Shown: positions 9,595 to 18,594 of the stretch, piece after piece
Layout: the number at the start of each line of letters is the position of its first letter
Numbering within the stretch: position 1 is the stretch's first letter
Source of the DNA: an uncultured Acidobacteriota bacterium
Lineage (GTDB): Bacteria; Acidobacteriota; Terriglobia; Bryobacterales; Bryobacteraceae
Direction of reading: 5' to 3'
Length of the DNA stretch: 64,000 nucleotides
NCBI GenBank assembly: GCA_902826685.1
Contig: CADEFT010000012.1
Location: 1 to 64,000, forward strand
Position numbers and translations under genes: made by a program
The notes under the pieces: generated by a model
Seen by the model: only the letters and a program-made list of their open reading frames with translations
Databases searched by the model: none
Told to the model about the DNA's origin: nothing

Positions 9595-10938
9595 ATGCCA
9601 ATCGAATGGGCGCCCTCGTCATGGCGCCAAAAGACGGCGCTGCAGCAGCCGGTTTATGAATCCGAACGCGAGATGGCCGAGGCCCTGAACGCGCTCGCCA
9701 GTCTGCCGCCATTGGTGACGGCATGGGAAATCGGCACTTTGAAGCGGCAGTTGGCCGAGGCGGCCGCCGGCCGGCGCTTTGTGCTGCAGGGAGGCGACTG
9801 CGCCGAACTTTTCGAGGATTGCGAATCGGGCTCCATCACCAACAAGCTGAAAATCCTGCTGCAGATGAGCCTGGTTCTGACCCATGGCGGGCGCAAGCCG
9901 GTGGTGCGCATCGGCCGTTTCGCCGGCCAGTACGCCAAGCCGCGGTCCAGCGATTGGGAAACGCGCAACGGCACCACGCTCCCGCCCTACCGCGGCGACA
10001 TCGTCAACCAGCCGGGGTTCTCAACAGAAGCCCGCCGCGCCGATCCATGGCGGATGGTGCGCGGCTATGAGCGCGCGGCCATGACCCTGAACTTCCTCCG
10101 CGCCATGGCGCGCGGCGGCTTCGCCGATCTTCATCATCCCGAGTACTGGGATCTCGATTTCGTCAAGCATTCGCCGCTCGCCGAGGAATACAGCCGCATT
10201 GCGGCCGGCATCGGCGATTCGCTCGACTTCCTCGAGTCCGTGCTGGGCGTGCGGGCGGGCGAGATGGAATGGGTAGACTTCTTCACCAGCCACGAGGGAT
10301 TGCTGCTGCCCTACGAGGAAGCGCAGACGCGCCTCGATCCGCGCAGCGGCCTGTTCTACAACTTTTCGACGCACTTCCCCTGGATCGGGGCCCGCACGTC
10401 CCATCCCGGCGGCGCCCACGTCGAGTATTTCCGCGGCATCGCCAATCCCATCGGCCTTAAAATCGGCGCCAACGTGAAGCCGGACGAGTTCCGCGCGCTG
10501 ATCGAGACTCTCGATCCGGCCCGGGATCCGGGCCGCCTGACGATCCTTCACAGGCTGGGCGCCGGGAAGATCTCAGGGTCGCTGCCGCCGTTGATCCGCG
10601 AGGCTCGCGCCGCCGGACGCACGCTTACCTGGATCTGCGACCCGATGCACGGCAACACGCGAACCACGCCCGACGGAATCAAGACGCGCAGTTTCGACGA
10701 TATCCTTGGCGAGCTCGAACAGGCCTTCGATATTCATCGCGCCGAAGGTGGCGCGCTGAACGGGGTGCATATTGAACTGACCGGCGAGAACGTCACCGAA
10801 TGCACCGGCGGCGCGCGAGGGTTGACCGACGCCGATCTGGCGCGCGCCTACAAGTCGCAGGTCGACCCGCGCCTGAACTATGAGCAATCTCTCGAAATCG
10901 CGATGCTGCTGTCGCGCAAGATGCGCGCCGCCGGTTAA
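9595..10938 (+). CDS. Class II (plant-type) DAHP synthase
   Basis: A 447-residue 3-deoxy-7-phosphoheptulonate synthase catalysing the first step of the shikimate pathway, from phosphoenolpyruvate and erythrose-4-phosphate. Class II features are clear: QGGDCAELF with the metal-binding Cys69, RIGRFAGQYAKPRS, WVDFFTSHEGLLLPYEEA, WICDPMHGNT and the C-terminal IELTGENVTEC. It has no fused chorismate mutase. It starts 43 bp from the divergent thiG and its last bases overlap the end of the convergent small membrane protein gene. Feedback control cannot be judged from sequence alone. Confidence 0.95.
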   Translation: MPIEWAPSSWRQKTALQQPVYESEREMAEALNALASLPPLVTAWEIGTLKRQLAEAAAGRRFVLQGGDCAELFEDCESGSITNKLKILLQMSLVLTHGGRKPVVRIGRFAGQYAKPRSSDWETRNGTTLPPYRGDIVNQPGFSTEARRADPWRMVRGYERAAMTLNFLRAMARGGFADLHHPEYWDLDFVKHSPLAEEYSRIAAGIGDSLDFLESVLGVRAGEMEWVDFFTSHEGLLLPYEEAQTRLDPRSGLFYNFSTHFPWIGARTSHPGGAHVEYFRGIANPIGLKIGANVKPDEFRALIETLDPARDPGRLTILHRLGAGKISGSLPPLIREARAAGRTLTWICDPMHGNTRTTPDGIKTRSFDDILGELEQAFDIHRAEGGALNGVHIELTGENVTECTGGARGLTDADLARAYKSQVDPRLNYEQSLEIAMLLSRKMRAAG

Positions 10939-11219
10939 GCGGGGAAGGCTTGCTGGCAGGAATCGGAGCAGAAATAGACAGGCTCACCCTTCGAAGTCCC
11001 ACGGAAACGGGTGCTGGCCAGAATGTAGGTTCCGCACTTGGCGCAAGGCTTGAGTTCGCCCTGCGTCGGCATGCCAGAGGAACGCTGGCTGGTTTGGGAA
11101 GTGTTCTTCATCTCGGCGTTGATGAGGTCGCCCACGCCGCGAGTGAGTACCCCGATCACCATGCGGATGAAGGTGATCGCGAAAATACTCGTGAGGATGT
11201 AGAGTAAGGCGCGAACCAT
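10935..11219 (-). CDS. Small membrane protein with C-terminal Cys4 metal-binding site
   Basis: A 94-residue protein starting MVRALLYILTS. It has one N-terminal membrane helix (about residues 3-25) and a cytoplasmic tail ending in two Cys pairs, CAKCGTY and CSDSCQQAF, in the arrangement of a TRASH/YHS-like or zinc-ribbon knuckle. A longer reading from a TTG at 11243 would overlap the hairpin of the upstream terminator and is less likely. It follows the TPR protein gene on the same strand. A metal-sensing or metal-handling role is a guess. Confidence 0.65.
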   Translation of the reverse strand: MVRALLYILTSIFAITFIRMVIGVLTRGVGDLINAEMKNTSQTSQRSSGMPTQGELKPCAKCGTYILASTRFRGTSKGEPVYFCSDSCQQAFPA

Positions 11220-11225
11220 AGTAAA

Positions 11226-11253
11226 GGGCGTCCCGTCGTTCAACGAGACGCCC
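11226..11253 (-). terminator. Hairpin terminator after the TPR protein gene
   Basis: GGGCGTC (11226-11232) pairs exactly with GACGCCC (11247-11253), with an inner TCGT/ACGA helix. Read on the minus strand, the stem is followed by TTTACT, a short U-tract. It lies just after the stop of the TPR gene and 7 bp before the ATG of the small membrane protein, so it could end the first transcript or attenuate read-through. Confidence 0.55.
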
Positions 11254-11268
11254 CATCAGGCCAACCGG

Positions 11269-12435
11269 TTACTTTTTCTTCGGCGCCGCTTTCTTGGGCT
11301 GCGCCTTCTTGGCATCCGGATTCTCGAACGACGTCTGCACCGAGCTGTCCAGCGTCTGGATCATGCCCTTGGCCGAGTCGGCGAATTGTCCATCCGGCTT
11401 CAAATCGATGTACTTTTGGAACGCTTCCTTGGTACCGGGGGGCGGAATCACTTTGCCGTCGGCCGTGGTCTGCGCCTTCGACAAAAGATAAACGCCGTAT
11501 TGATACTGAGCGTCGGCGTAGTTCGGATCGGCGTCGATGGCCTTCTTGAACGCCACGCCGGCGGGCTCGGTATTGCCGGTGTTCACCAGCACCGCGCCCA
11601 GGTTGTAGAAGTACTTGCCGGCGCTCGGCGGATCGAGCGCGGCGGCCTTTTCAAGCTCCGCCTGCGCCTCGGTGAACTTCTTCATCTTGGCGTAGGCAAG
11701 GCCCATGTTGTTGTGCGAAGCGGCGTCGTCGGGCTTCAGTTCGAGCGCCTTGTTATAGGACTCGATGCCCTTGGTGAACGCGTCCGTCTGCTCCTGGCCG
11801 GTCTTGGCGGTACCCGACTGCATGTAGCTCTCGGCCAACTGCGCCCAGATGACATGCTGCTTGGGGTCCATTTCACCGGCCTTGGTGAACGACTGGATGG
11901 CCGCGTCCCACTGCCTGGTTTTCATCGCTTCGATGCCGCCGTTGAAAGCGTCATTGAGAGCTTTGTTCTTGGCCATGGCGGCGGAACGTTCCTTCATCGC
12001 CTTCTCAATGGCGTCCTTCTGCTCCTTGCTCATCTCACGCGATTGCTCCTGCGTGAGCTGGCCGGTTTCGGCGGCCTGCTGCATGGCCTGCTGTTTTTTG
12101 ACCTGGGCGGCCATGTCGAAGTTGACCGGAACCGGATCGCCAAGCCGTGTGCGTACGCCGCCCACCCGGTCGACATCCTTGCCTTCCACTTCGAGGACCA
12201 CGTTGTATTGGCCAAGCGGAAGGCCGGCGTGGAAGTAGTGGCCTTTTTTGTCCGTCTTGACCTTATAGTTCCCTTTGATATCGGTGCGTTCGATCTTGAC
12301 CAGGGCGCCGCGGAGGCCGACGCCATCCGGCCCTTTCACATCGCCTTCGATCGCACCGGTTTGCGCCATCGCGGCACCGGCCAGCAGCAGGCTCGCAGCG
12401 GGCAGAAACGCCAGTTTTCGGATCGACACCTTCAT
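11269..12435 (-). CDS. Exported TPR protein with carboxypeptidase-regulatory-like domain
   Basis: A 388-residue protein. It has a signal peptide (MKVSIRKLAFLPAASLLLAG, cleavage after AMAQ), a carboxypeptidase regulatory-like beta-sandwich (about residues 26-105, IEGDVKGPDGVGLRGALVKI), and a Gln/Glu/Lys-rich linker. At least four tetratricopeptide repeats follow (about residues 150-330, for example SYNKALELKPDDAASHNNMGLAYAK), and a Lys/Ala/Pro tail ends the protein. TPR proteins of this layout are common exported scaffold proteins in Acidobacteria. The start at 12435 has AGGGGAGG about ten bases upstream. A hairpin terminator follows the stop. Confidence 0.8.
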   Translation of the reverse strand: MKVSIRKLAFLPAASLLLAGAAMAQTGAIEGDVKGPDGVGLRGALVKIERTDIKGNYKVKTDKKGHYFHAGLPLGQYNVVLEVEGKDVDRVGGVRTRLGDPVPVNFDMAAQVKKQQAMQQAAETGQLTQEQSREMSKEQKDAIEKAMKERSAAMAKNKALNDAFNGGIEAMKTRQWDAAIQSFTKAGEMDPKQHVIWAQLAESYMQSGTAKTGQEQTDAFTKGIESYNKALELKPDDAASHNNMGLAYAKMKKFTEAQAELEKAAALDPPSAGKYFYNLGAVLVNTGNTEPAGVAFKKAIDADPNYADAQYQYGVYLLSKAQTTADGKVIPPPGTKEAFQKYIDLKPDGQFADSAKGMIQTLDSSVQTSFENPDAKKAQPKKAAPKKK

Positions 12436-12611
12436 CGTAGAGGGACCTCCCCTTTGCGGATTTGCACTCAACTACACAGGATACTATACGCTGGCGCGGG
12501 CGGCGCCGTTGCATGGCGGCAGGTTCAGCTTTCTTAACGATTTTCGTCGCACTCCGGCTCGATTCTCCGCTTATCGTTTCAAAGGGGCGCGCGCCAGGCG
12601 GGTGGCGGCGC

Positions 12612-12639
12612 TTGACCGCGGCGACCAAGTCATTGTAAT
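12612..12639 (+). promoter_or_regulatory. Predicted sigma-70 promoter for the permease gene
   Basis: TTGACC (12612-12617) and TGTAAT (12634-12639) are separated by 16 bp, each one base from consensus. The expected transcription start lies about ten bases before the ATG at 12657, giving a very short leader. Position in a divergent spacer supports the call; it has not been tested. Confidence 0.45.
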
Positions 12640-12656
12640 CTCAGGCTTTCAAAGTT

Positions 12657-13658
12657 ATGATCCTGCCCGAAACGTACTCGGCAGCCTTGCTGCTGTCCAT
12701 TCTCTCCATGCTGTGTTGGGGATCCTGGGCAAACACGGCCAAACTCGTGCCGCCGAAGTGGCGTTTCGAGCTCTACTATTACGATTTCGCGTTCGGCCTG
12801 CTGCTGGCCGCGACCATCGCCGCCTTCACGCTCGGCACCTACGGTAAGGAGCTCTCCTTCGCCGACAACGTCAGCATCACCGGCAGACGGCAGATTTTCT
12901 ACGCCGCTTCGGCGGGCATCGTGTTCAATCTCGCGAATATACTGCTGGCCGGCGCCATCGCCATCGCCGGCATGTCGGTGGCCTTCCCGATCGCCATTGG
13001 CATGGCACTGGCGGCCGGCCTGATCCTGAACGCTACGCTCGGCGTCCGGGCCAACTGGATGCCGGTGATTGGGGCCGCCGCGCTTGTACTAACGGCGGTC
13101 GTGGTCAACGCGCTGGCCTACGCAGATCGCGTCGCCGCGGCGCCGGCCGCCGGCAAGAAGCGGACCTCCGCCGCAAAGGGCATCGCCATCAGCGTGTTCA
13201 GCGGCGTGCTGATGGCGGCGTTCCAGCCGGTCGCCGAACTTTCCCGCCAGGGCGACATCGGCCTGGGCGCCTATTCTCTTGTCTTTTTCCTCGCGGCGGG
13301 CGTGTTCGGCTCCACGTTCCTGTTCAACTTTTACTTCATGAACCTGCCGCTCCAAGGCGAGCCGGTGAGCTTCAGCACCTACTTCCGGGGAAGCGGAAAG
13401 ACTCATCTGCTCGGCGTGCTTGGCGGCGTGATCTGGTGTGCGGGCGCGATCGCCTACTATGCGGCGGCCAGTGCGCCGCGCACGGCTCAGAGCGGCCGGT
13501 CCGCCTATGCGCTTGGCTACGGCGCCGCGGTCATCGGCGCACTGTGGGGATTGTTCGCCTGGAAGGAATTCGCGGGCGCCAGCGGCAAGGCGCGCGGCCT
13601 GATGTTCGCCTCGCTCGGCCTGCTCGCCGCGGGTCTGGCCCTGGTGGCCCTGAGGTAG
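12657..13658 (+). CDS. Ten-TM permease of the DMT superfamily, sugar-transporter (GRP/RhaT) type
   Basis: A 333-residue integral membrane protein with about ten hydrophobic segments. It begins SAALLLSILSMLCWGSWANTAKL, a pattern seen in GRP and RhaT-like sugar permeases of the drug/metabolite transporter superfamily. A charged cytoplasmic loop (AAGKKRTSAAKG, about residues 163-174) separates the two five-helix halves, consistent with internal duplication. It precedes the glycosylation genes by 42 bp on the same strand. It could supply or move a sugar, but that is inference; substrate unknown. Confidence 0.75.
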   Translation: MILPETYSAALLLSILSMLCWGSWANTAKLVPPKWRFELYYYDFAFGLLLAATIAAFTLGTYGKELSFADNVSITGRRQIFYAASAGIVFNLANILLAGAIAIAGMSVAFPIAIGMALAAGLILNATLGVRANWMPVIGAAALVLTAVVVNALAYADRVAAAPAAGKKRTSAAKGIAISVFSGVLMAAFQPVAELSRQGDIGLGAYSLVFFLAAGVFGSTFLFNFYFMNLPLQGEPVSFSTYFRGSGKTHLLGVLGGVIWCAGAIAYYAAASAPRTAQSGRSAYALGYGAAVIGALWGLFAWKEFAGASGKARGLMFASLGLLAAGLALVALR

Positions 13659-13700
13659 CGCCTGCACAGCGCGCACTTCCGCTCATGGCTTGTCTGGTGC

Positions 13701-14786
13701 GTGCTCTACCTGTGTGCCGTCACGCTGGCGCTGGGGCTTTCCACTCCTTACCCGGGCGATGAGGCGCGCTTCATCGAGACGGCAAAGCTCTTCGGCCGCG
13801 CTCTCTCCCTCGATCTGCTGAGAAGCTATCCCGAAATGTCGGGTCCTTTGCCTTTCCTCTTTTACGGATGGTGGGGACGCGTGTTCGGCTATTCGCTCGC
13901 CGCGATGCGCTGTGGATCTTTGGCGCTGGCGCTGGCCGCTCTGCTGATCCTGTGGATTTTTCTGCGGCGTCTGCTGGACGAACGCGCCGCGTTCCTATCG
14001 GGCTGTGCGCTCTGCCTGAATCCCTATTTCGCCACCATGAGCCTTTTCGTATATACGGACATGGCGGCGGTGGGATCGGGCCTGGCCGCGCTCGCCACCG
14101 CGCTGCACGGCCGCCCGGTCACGATGGCGATGGCATTGGCCGCGGCGATGCTTTCCCGCCAGTACATGGTGTTCCTGGCGCTCGGTCTCGGCGTCTTTTA
14201 CTGGCGCCAGACGCGAATGGTCGCCGCCTGCGCCGCTTCCATGCTGCCCCTGGCGGCGCTGGTCGTGCTTTGGGGCGGACCGGCGCCCGATAGCTGGATG
14301 CGGCGCGAGTATCTGGCCGGCGGCACTCATTTTCAAATGGCATCGCTCACCGGCTACATTGCGCAGATGCCGATTTACCTGCTGCCGTTTGTTATCGCCG
14401 CGCGGCGAAGGCTGCGCTTCCCCGCTCCGGTGATGGCGGCGGTGCTGGTGGCGAGCGGGCTGTACTGGCTGTACCCCATCCGCGTGCCGGACGCTTCGGC
14501 GCGCATCGGCCTCTCGACGGTCGGTCTGCTCGATCGCGCGTTGACGCAAGCCGGAATCTGGCGCGACGCCGTTTACTGGGCCGGATTCTTCACCGGCCTG
14601 CTGATGCTGGCGGCGCTGTTCGACGACGCGCGCCGCCATCGCGGCTATCCACTGCTGGCGGCGCTGGTCACCGCCGCCTTTCTGGCCGTCATGCCCTGGT
14701 CTTACCTTTACTGGGAAAAGTATCTGCTGCCGCTGCTGCCGGTGGCCGCCGCCTATCTGGCTCAGGTGGCTAGAGGTAGAATTTGA
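13701..14786 (+). CDS. GT39/PMT-like polytopic glycosyltransferase
   Basis: A 361-residue membrane protein with about ten hydrophobic segments. The first outside loop carries the acidic motif PYPGDEARF, like the Asp-Glu catalytic motif of lipid-linked sugar transferases of the PMT/ArnT (GT-C) superfamily. Such enzymes use polyprenyl-phosphate sugars at the outer face of the inner membrane. The only conventional start is GTG at 13701. Reading in-frame from CTG 13662 would add residues and give a longer first TM helix, so the start is uncertain. The stop overlaps the next gene by 4 nt. Confidence 0.7.
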   Translation: MLYLCAVTLALGLSTPYPGDEARFIETAKLFGRALSLDLLRSYPEMSGPLPFLFYGWWGRVFGYSLAAMRCGSLALALAALLILWIFLRRLLDERAAFLSGCALCLNPYFATMSLFVYTDMAAVGSGLAALATALHGRPVTMAMALAAAMLSRQYMVFLALGLGVFYWRQTRMVAACAASMLPLAALVVLWGGPAPDSWMRREYLAGGTHFQMASLTGYIAQMPIYLLPFVIAARRRLRFPAPVMAAVLVASGLYWLYPIRVPDASARIGLSTVGLLDRALTQAGIWRDAVYWAGFFTGLLMLAALFDDARRHRGYPLLAALVTAAFLAVMPWSYLYWEKYLLPLLPVAAAYLAQVARGRI

Positions 14787-15787
14787 GTTTGCCCCGGCCA
14801 ACCGTGACAGTGGCGATACCCACCTTGCATGGCGGGCCGGTTCTCACCGAGTGCATCGAATCGATGGAGAGGCAGACGTTCCAGGATTTCGAGGTAGTGG
14901 TCATCGACAACTCCGGTCAGGGCGTCGCGCGCGCGATGGAGCGTCCGGGGAAATTACGCGTGATCGAAAATCTTTCCAACGTGGGCTACGGGGCCGCCAT
15001 CAACCAGGCGGCCAGGGAATCGGACGCCGCCTACGTGGCGGTGATCAACGACGATGCCGCCGCCGCCGAGGGCTGGCTCCAGGCGATGGTGAGTGCGCTG
15101 GAAAAAGATCCCGCCGCCGGCATGTGCGCCTGCCACGTGGCGCTCGCAGGTACCGCCAGGCTCGATTCGGCCGGCCTGCTGATCTGCGCCGATGGCAGCA
15201 GCAAACAGCGCGGCCACGGCGAGCCCGTGGGTTCGTTCCGTCATTTTGAGACGGCCCTGGCGCCGAGCGGTTCCGCCGCCCTGTACCGCCGCCGGATGCT
15301 GGAGGAAACGGGCGGCTTCGACGAAGCTTTCTTCCTTTATTGCGAAGATACGGACCTCGCCCTTCGCGCGCAATGGCGCGGCTGGAAGTGCCTCTACGTG
15401 CCCACCGCGGAAGTGCGGCATCGCTACTCGCTTTCCGCCGGACGCGTGTCGCCGTTGAAAGCCTATCTGGTGGAGCGCAATCGCCTCTTCCTGCTGCTGA
15501 AGACGTTTCCGGCCGGACTGCTGGTGCGCGCCCCCTGGGCCGCGCTCGAGCGTTACTGGTGGCACGCCACGCTGCCCACCGGCTTGGCCGCCGAGTCGAG
15601 AAAACAGCACTCGGCGCTGCACCTTGGCTGGTGGGTGTTGAAGGCTCACCTCGCCGCGCTGTGGCATCTGCCGCGGCTTCTCGCACAACGCCGCGAGATC
15701 CGCCGCACGGCCCGGCTCGATTCGATCGCCTTCGCGCGCCTGGTCCGCCAGCATTCCATCTCGCCCAAACAGGTGGCCTCGCAGTGA
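14783..15787 (+). CDS. GT2 glycosyltransferase, rhamnosyltransferase-like
   Basis: A 334-residue GT-A fold enzyme. The N-terminal nucleotide-sugar site reads TVAIPTLHG and VVVIDNSGQG. The metal-binding acidic motif is VINDDAA (about residues 92-98), and the acceptor-side motif EDTDLALRAQWRGW is near residue 190. A basic, Trp-rich C-terminus is typical of WbbL-like transferases. It starts at TTG 14783 with GAGGT five bases upstream, and overlaps the previous stop as TTGA. It probably adds a sugar to a lipid-linked glycan on the cytoplasmic side. Confidence 0.85.
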   Translation: MSLPRPTVTVAIPTLHGGPVLTECIESMERQTFQDFEVVVIDNSGQGVARAMERPGKLRVIENLSNVGYGAAINQAARESDAAYVAVINDDAAAAEGWLQAMVSALEKDPAAGMCACHVALAGTARLDSAGLLICADGSSKQRGHGEPVGSFRHFETALAPSGSAALYRRRMLEETGGFDEAFFLYCEDTDLALRAQWRGWKCLYVPTAEVRHRYSLSAGRVSPLKAYLVERNRLFLLLKTFPAGLLVRAPWAALERYWWHATLPTGLAAESRKQHSALHLGWWVLKAHLAALWHLPRLLAQRREIRRTARLDSIAFARLVRQHSISPKQVASQ

Positions 15788-16515
15788 AGCGCGCCGCGGG
15801 TCCCGGCGAGTTGATGATCATCGTGCCCGCGTTCAATGAAGAAGCGGCGGTGGCGGGAGTGGTGGAGGAGATTCAACGCGTGGTGCCCGGCGTGCCGGTG
15901 CTGGTCATCGACGATTGTTCGGCCGACGGCACCGCCGCCGCCGCCAAAGGCGCTGGAGCGCAGGTGCTTTCCCTGCCCTATCACCTGGGCCTCGGCGGCG
16001 GCGTGCAGGCCGGATACCGGCTGGCTTTCGAGTTGGGCTATGAGTATGTCATCCGCCTCGACGGCGACGGCCAGCACGACCCGGCCTATATCCCAAAGCT
16101 GTTCGACGTGCTGAAAACTTCCGGCTGCCAAATGGTCATCGGTTCGCGGTTCGTCGATCCCGAAGCGGCGTACACCAGCGTGGCGCGCTCCTGGGGCATC
16201 CGTTTCTTCCGCATCATCCTGCGCCCCATTCTGGGCAAGACCGTGCACGATCCGACTTCCGGGTATGTGGGCGTCAACTACGACGCGCTGGCGCTTTTCA
16301 GCAAGAGCTTTCCGCTCGAATATCCCGAAATCGAAGCGCTGGTGGTACTGCAGCGCAAGGCGTTCCGGTTTCAAGAGGTACCCTGTAAGATGCGGCCGCG
16401 CCGTACGGGCCGCAGCACGATCACCGCCGGCAAGTCGCTTTACTACATCATCCATGTGCTGCTGGGCGTGTTCGTGAATATCCTCAAGTTTGAGCGCCAT
16501 CGCTGGCGCTGGTAG
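15784..16515 (+). CDS. GT2 polyprenyl-phosphate sugar synthase (DPM1-like)
   Basis: A 243-residue enzyme of the dolichol-phosphate mannose synthase group, which charges a polyprenyl phosphate with mannose or glucose from a nucleotide sugar. Motifs are IIVPAFNEE, VLVIDDCSADGT, RLDGDGQHDP and GSRFVDPEA; MRPRRTGRST precedes a hydrophobic C-terminal stretch. The start is GTG 15784, overlapping the previous stop as GTGA; longer in-frame readings upstream fall inside the preceding gene. The next gene encodes a DUF2304 membrane protein, a regular partner of this enzyme class in bacteria. Confidence 0.85.
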   Translation: MKRAAGPGELMIIVPAFNEEAAVAGVVEEIQRVVPGVPVLVIDDCSADGTAAAAKGAGAQVLSLPYHLGLGGGVQAGYRLAFELGYEYVIRLDGDGQHDPAYIPKLFDVLKTSGCQMVIGSRFVDPEAAYTSVARSWGIRFFRIILRPILGKTVHDPTSGYVGVNYDALALFSKSFPLEYPEIEALVVLQRKAFRFQEVPCKMRPRRTGRSTITAGKSLYYIIHVLLGVFVNILKFERHRWRW

Positions 16516-16529
16516 GGAGGCCGCAACCC

Positions 16530-16886
16530 ATGGATGGTTCGTTAAACGCCTTGACGATGTTCAGCCTGGTGCTGCTGGTGGCCGTGCTTGGCTCGGTGCG
16601 CCGGTCGCATATCCGCGTGGAATACTCGGTGAGTTGGCTGGGCGCGGCGCTGCTGCTGCTGGTACTCTCGCGTTCGCCCGCGCTTATGGCATGGGTGGCG
16701 AAACTGGTAGGCATCGAAGATCCGCCGCTGGCGCTGCTCGGCGCCGTCATGGCCGTCTTCCTGTTCGTCTTTTACCGCTTCTCGACGGTGGTGTCGGATT
16801 TGAAGGAAGCCAACATCGCGCTCACCCAGCGCGTCGCCATTCTCGAGTACTATCTGCAATCGGATCATGAAAGCCGCAAAGCGTAA
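16530..16886 (+). CDS. DUF2304 membrane protein, partner of the GT2 synthase
   Basis: A 118-residue protein with three hydrophobic helices (about residues 6-23, 36-50 and 70-88) and a short coiled-coil C-terminus (LKEANIALTQRVAILE). This is the DUF2304 pattern. Genes of this family sit next to DPM1-like GT2 genes in many bacteria and probably anchor or assist the polyprenyl-phosphate sugar synthase. GGGAGG stands about nine bases before the ATG. It is 14 bp after the GT2 stop and overlaps the next gene by 20 bp. Confidence 0.8.
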   Translation: MDGSLNALTMFSLVLLVAVLGSVRRSHIRVEYSVSWLGAALLLLVLSRSPALMAWVAKLVGIEDPPLALLGAVMAVFLFVFYRFSTVVSDLKEANIALTQRVAILEYYLQSDHESRKA

Positions 16887-18594
16887 AATCGAAGCGAAGA
16901 CGCAAGCGGCAGCGCCCGCCGCCGGTGCGGCCTGGTGGTGGAAGCCGGCGATCGGATTTCTCGCGCTGATCCTGCTGTTCCAGGTCTATGGACCCGCCCT
17001 CGACGGGCCTTACTTCTTCGACGACCCCTACCTGATTCCGCTCGAAGACACGCAGTTTGCCCAACGCAGCCTGGGCTTCGTCATGCGCATGTTCCGGCCG
17101 CTGTTCAATCTTTCGTTCTGGCTGACGTCGAACCTGATTCCGGGCGCCGCCGCGCCGCAACATCACGTGGTGAACGTGTGGCTTCATTTCTTCAACGGCG
17201 TTCTGATGTTTGCCGCGCTGCGCAAGCTGCTCGGCAGAACCGCCGCCGATGACGTGAATATTTGGCTGGCGGCGTTCGGCGCCGGCGTTTTTCTGCTGCA
17301 TCCGGTGCAGACCGAATCGGTGGCCTATATCTCAGGCCGTTCGGAATCGCTGTGCCTGCTGTGGTTCCTGGGCGCGTTCAACGTATTTCTCTCAAGGCGC
17401 GAAGCGGGCATCGGCTGGGGCGCGTCGGCCGCCACCATCGCGCTGTTTGGCGCGGCGGTCGCGAGCAAGGAACATGCGGCCGTGCTACCCGTATTGCTCG
17501 TGCTGACCGATTGGCTTTCCGGCGGCTGGGAAGCGGTGAAGCGCAATTGGCGTCTCTATGCGCCAATGCTGATTCTGGCTCTGTTGGGCGGGGCGATGGT
17601 GGCGCGTGTGCTGATGCGCGCCGATACCGCCGGCTTCGGCCTGCGCGATCTTCCCTGGTATCAATACTTCTTCACCGAGTGGCGCGCGATTTGGGTTTAT
17701 CTGCGGCTGTTCGTATTGCCGGTGGGCCTCAACGCCGATTACGCATATCCGGTTTCCCGCACCGTGATGGATCACGGCGCCCTGTTCGGATTGATCGGGC
17801 TGGCGGCGCTCTCCGGCGCAGCCTTCTACTGGCGTAAACGGTTCTCACTCGCCTTCTACGGATGGCTTGTGTTCCTGCTGCTGATCGCTCCCACCTCGTC
17901 GGTGATTCCCATTCGCGATGCACTCGCCGAGAGGCGCCTTTACCTTCCCTTTCTCGGACTGCTGCTGATTCTGTGCGACCTGCTGCGCCACTGGAAGGCG
18001 CCGCTCAGCACGCGTGGACCGGCCTTCGGCGCCGTGCTGCTGGTGCTCGCGTGGATGACCTATGCGCGGGCGAGTGTCTGGGCCTCGCCCATGGCTCTGT
18101 GGGAAGACTCCATCGCCAAATCGCCGCACAATTCGAGGGCGCACTTTCAACGTGCGTCGCTGCTGCAGCTCGAAGGCAAGTGCGAAGAGGCGCGGCAGGG
18201 CTATGCAGCGGCGAACAAAGCGGGCAATCGCGAGAGCCGTCTGTTTACAAACTGGGCTCTGGTCTACGACTGTTTGAACCAGCCGGAGAAAGCCATTGAA
18301 AAACTCCGCGAATCCTTCCAGGTGGAGGATACCGCCCACGCCCACTCGACGCTTGGCATGGTGCTCGCGAAGCAGCGGCGGTTCGATGAATCGATGGTGG
18401 AACTGGAGACCGCCATCCGCATGGATCCCGCCAATGAGGCCGCCTACACCTATCGCGGCAATATCTACATCCTGCGACAGGAATACGGCAAGGCCGAGGC
18501 GGATCTGGAGCGGGCGCTCTCCCTCAATCCGTCCAGCGAAGGCGCGCGCCGCAGCATGGCGGCCCTGCGGCAGCGCAAGGGCGCGGCGAAATAG
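16867..18594 (+). CDS. TMTC-like membrane O-glycosyltransferase with C-terminal TPRs
   Basis: A 575-residue protein. About ten to twelve membrane helices (residues about 25-410) are followed by tetratricopeptide repeats (about 430-570). The loops resemble the eukaryotic TMTC O-mannosyltransferases: FFDDPYLIP at the first outside loop, then HHVVNVWLH, LHPVQTESVAYISGRSE and VASKEHAAVLP. TMTC enzymes use dolichol-phosphate mannose on protein acceptors, and the TPRs are thought to hold the acceptor. Encoded directly behind a DPM1-like synthase and DUF2304 protein, it fits a polyprenyl-phosphate-sugar-dependent transferase. Donor sugar and acceptor are unknown. Confidence 0.8.
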   Translation: MKAAKRKIEAKTQAAAPAAGAAWWWKPAIGFLALILLFQVYGPALDGPYFFDDPYLIPLEDTQFAQRSLGFVMRMFRPLFNLSFWLTSNLIPGAAAPQHHVVNVWLHFFNGVLMFAALRKLLGRTAADDVNIWLAAFGAGVFLLHPVQTESVAYISGRSESLCLLWFLGAFNVFLSRREAGIGWGASAATIALFGAAVASKEHAAVLPVLLVLTDWLSGGWEAVKRNWRLYAPMLILALLGGAMVARVLMRADTAGFGLRDLPWYQYFFTEWRAIWVYLRLFVLPVGLNADYAYPVSRTVMDHGALFGLIGLAALSGAAFYWRKRFSLAFYGWLVFLLLIAPTSSVIPIRDALAERRLYLPFLGLLLILCDLLRHWKAPLSTRGPAFGAVLLVLAWMTYARASVWASPMALWEDSIAKSPHNSRAHFQRASLLQLEGKCEEARQGYAAANKAGNRESRLFTNWALVYDCLNQPEKAIEKLRESFQVEDTAHAHSTLGMVLAKQRRFDESMVELETAIRMDPANEAAYTYRGNIYILRQEYGKAEADLERALSLNPSSEGARRSMAALRQRKGAAK

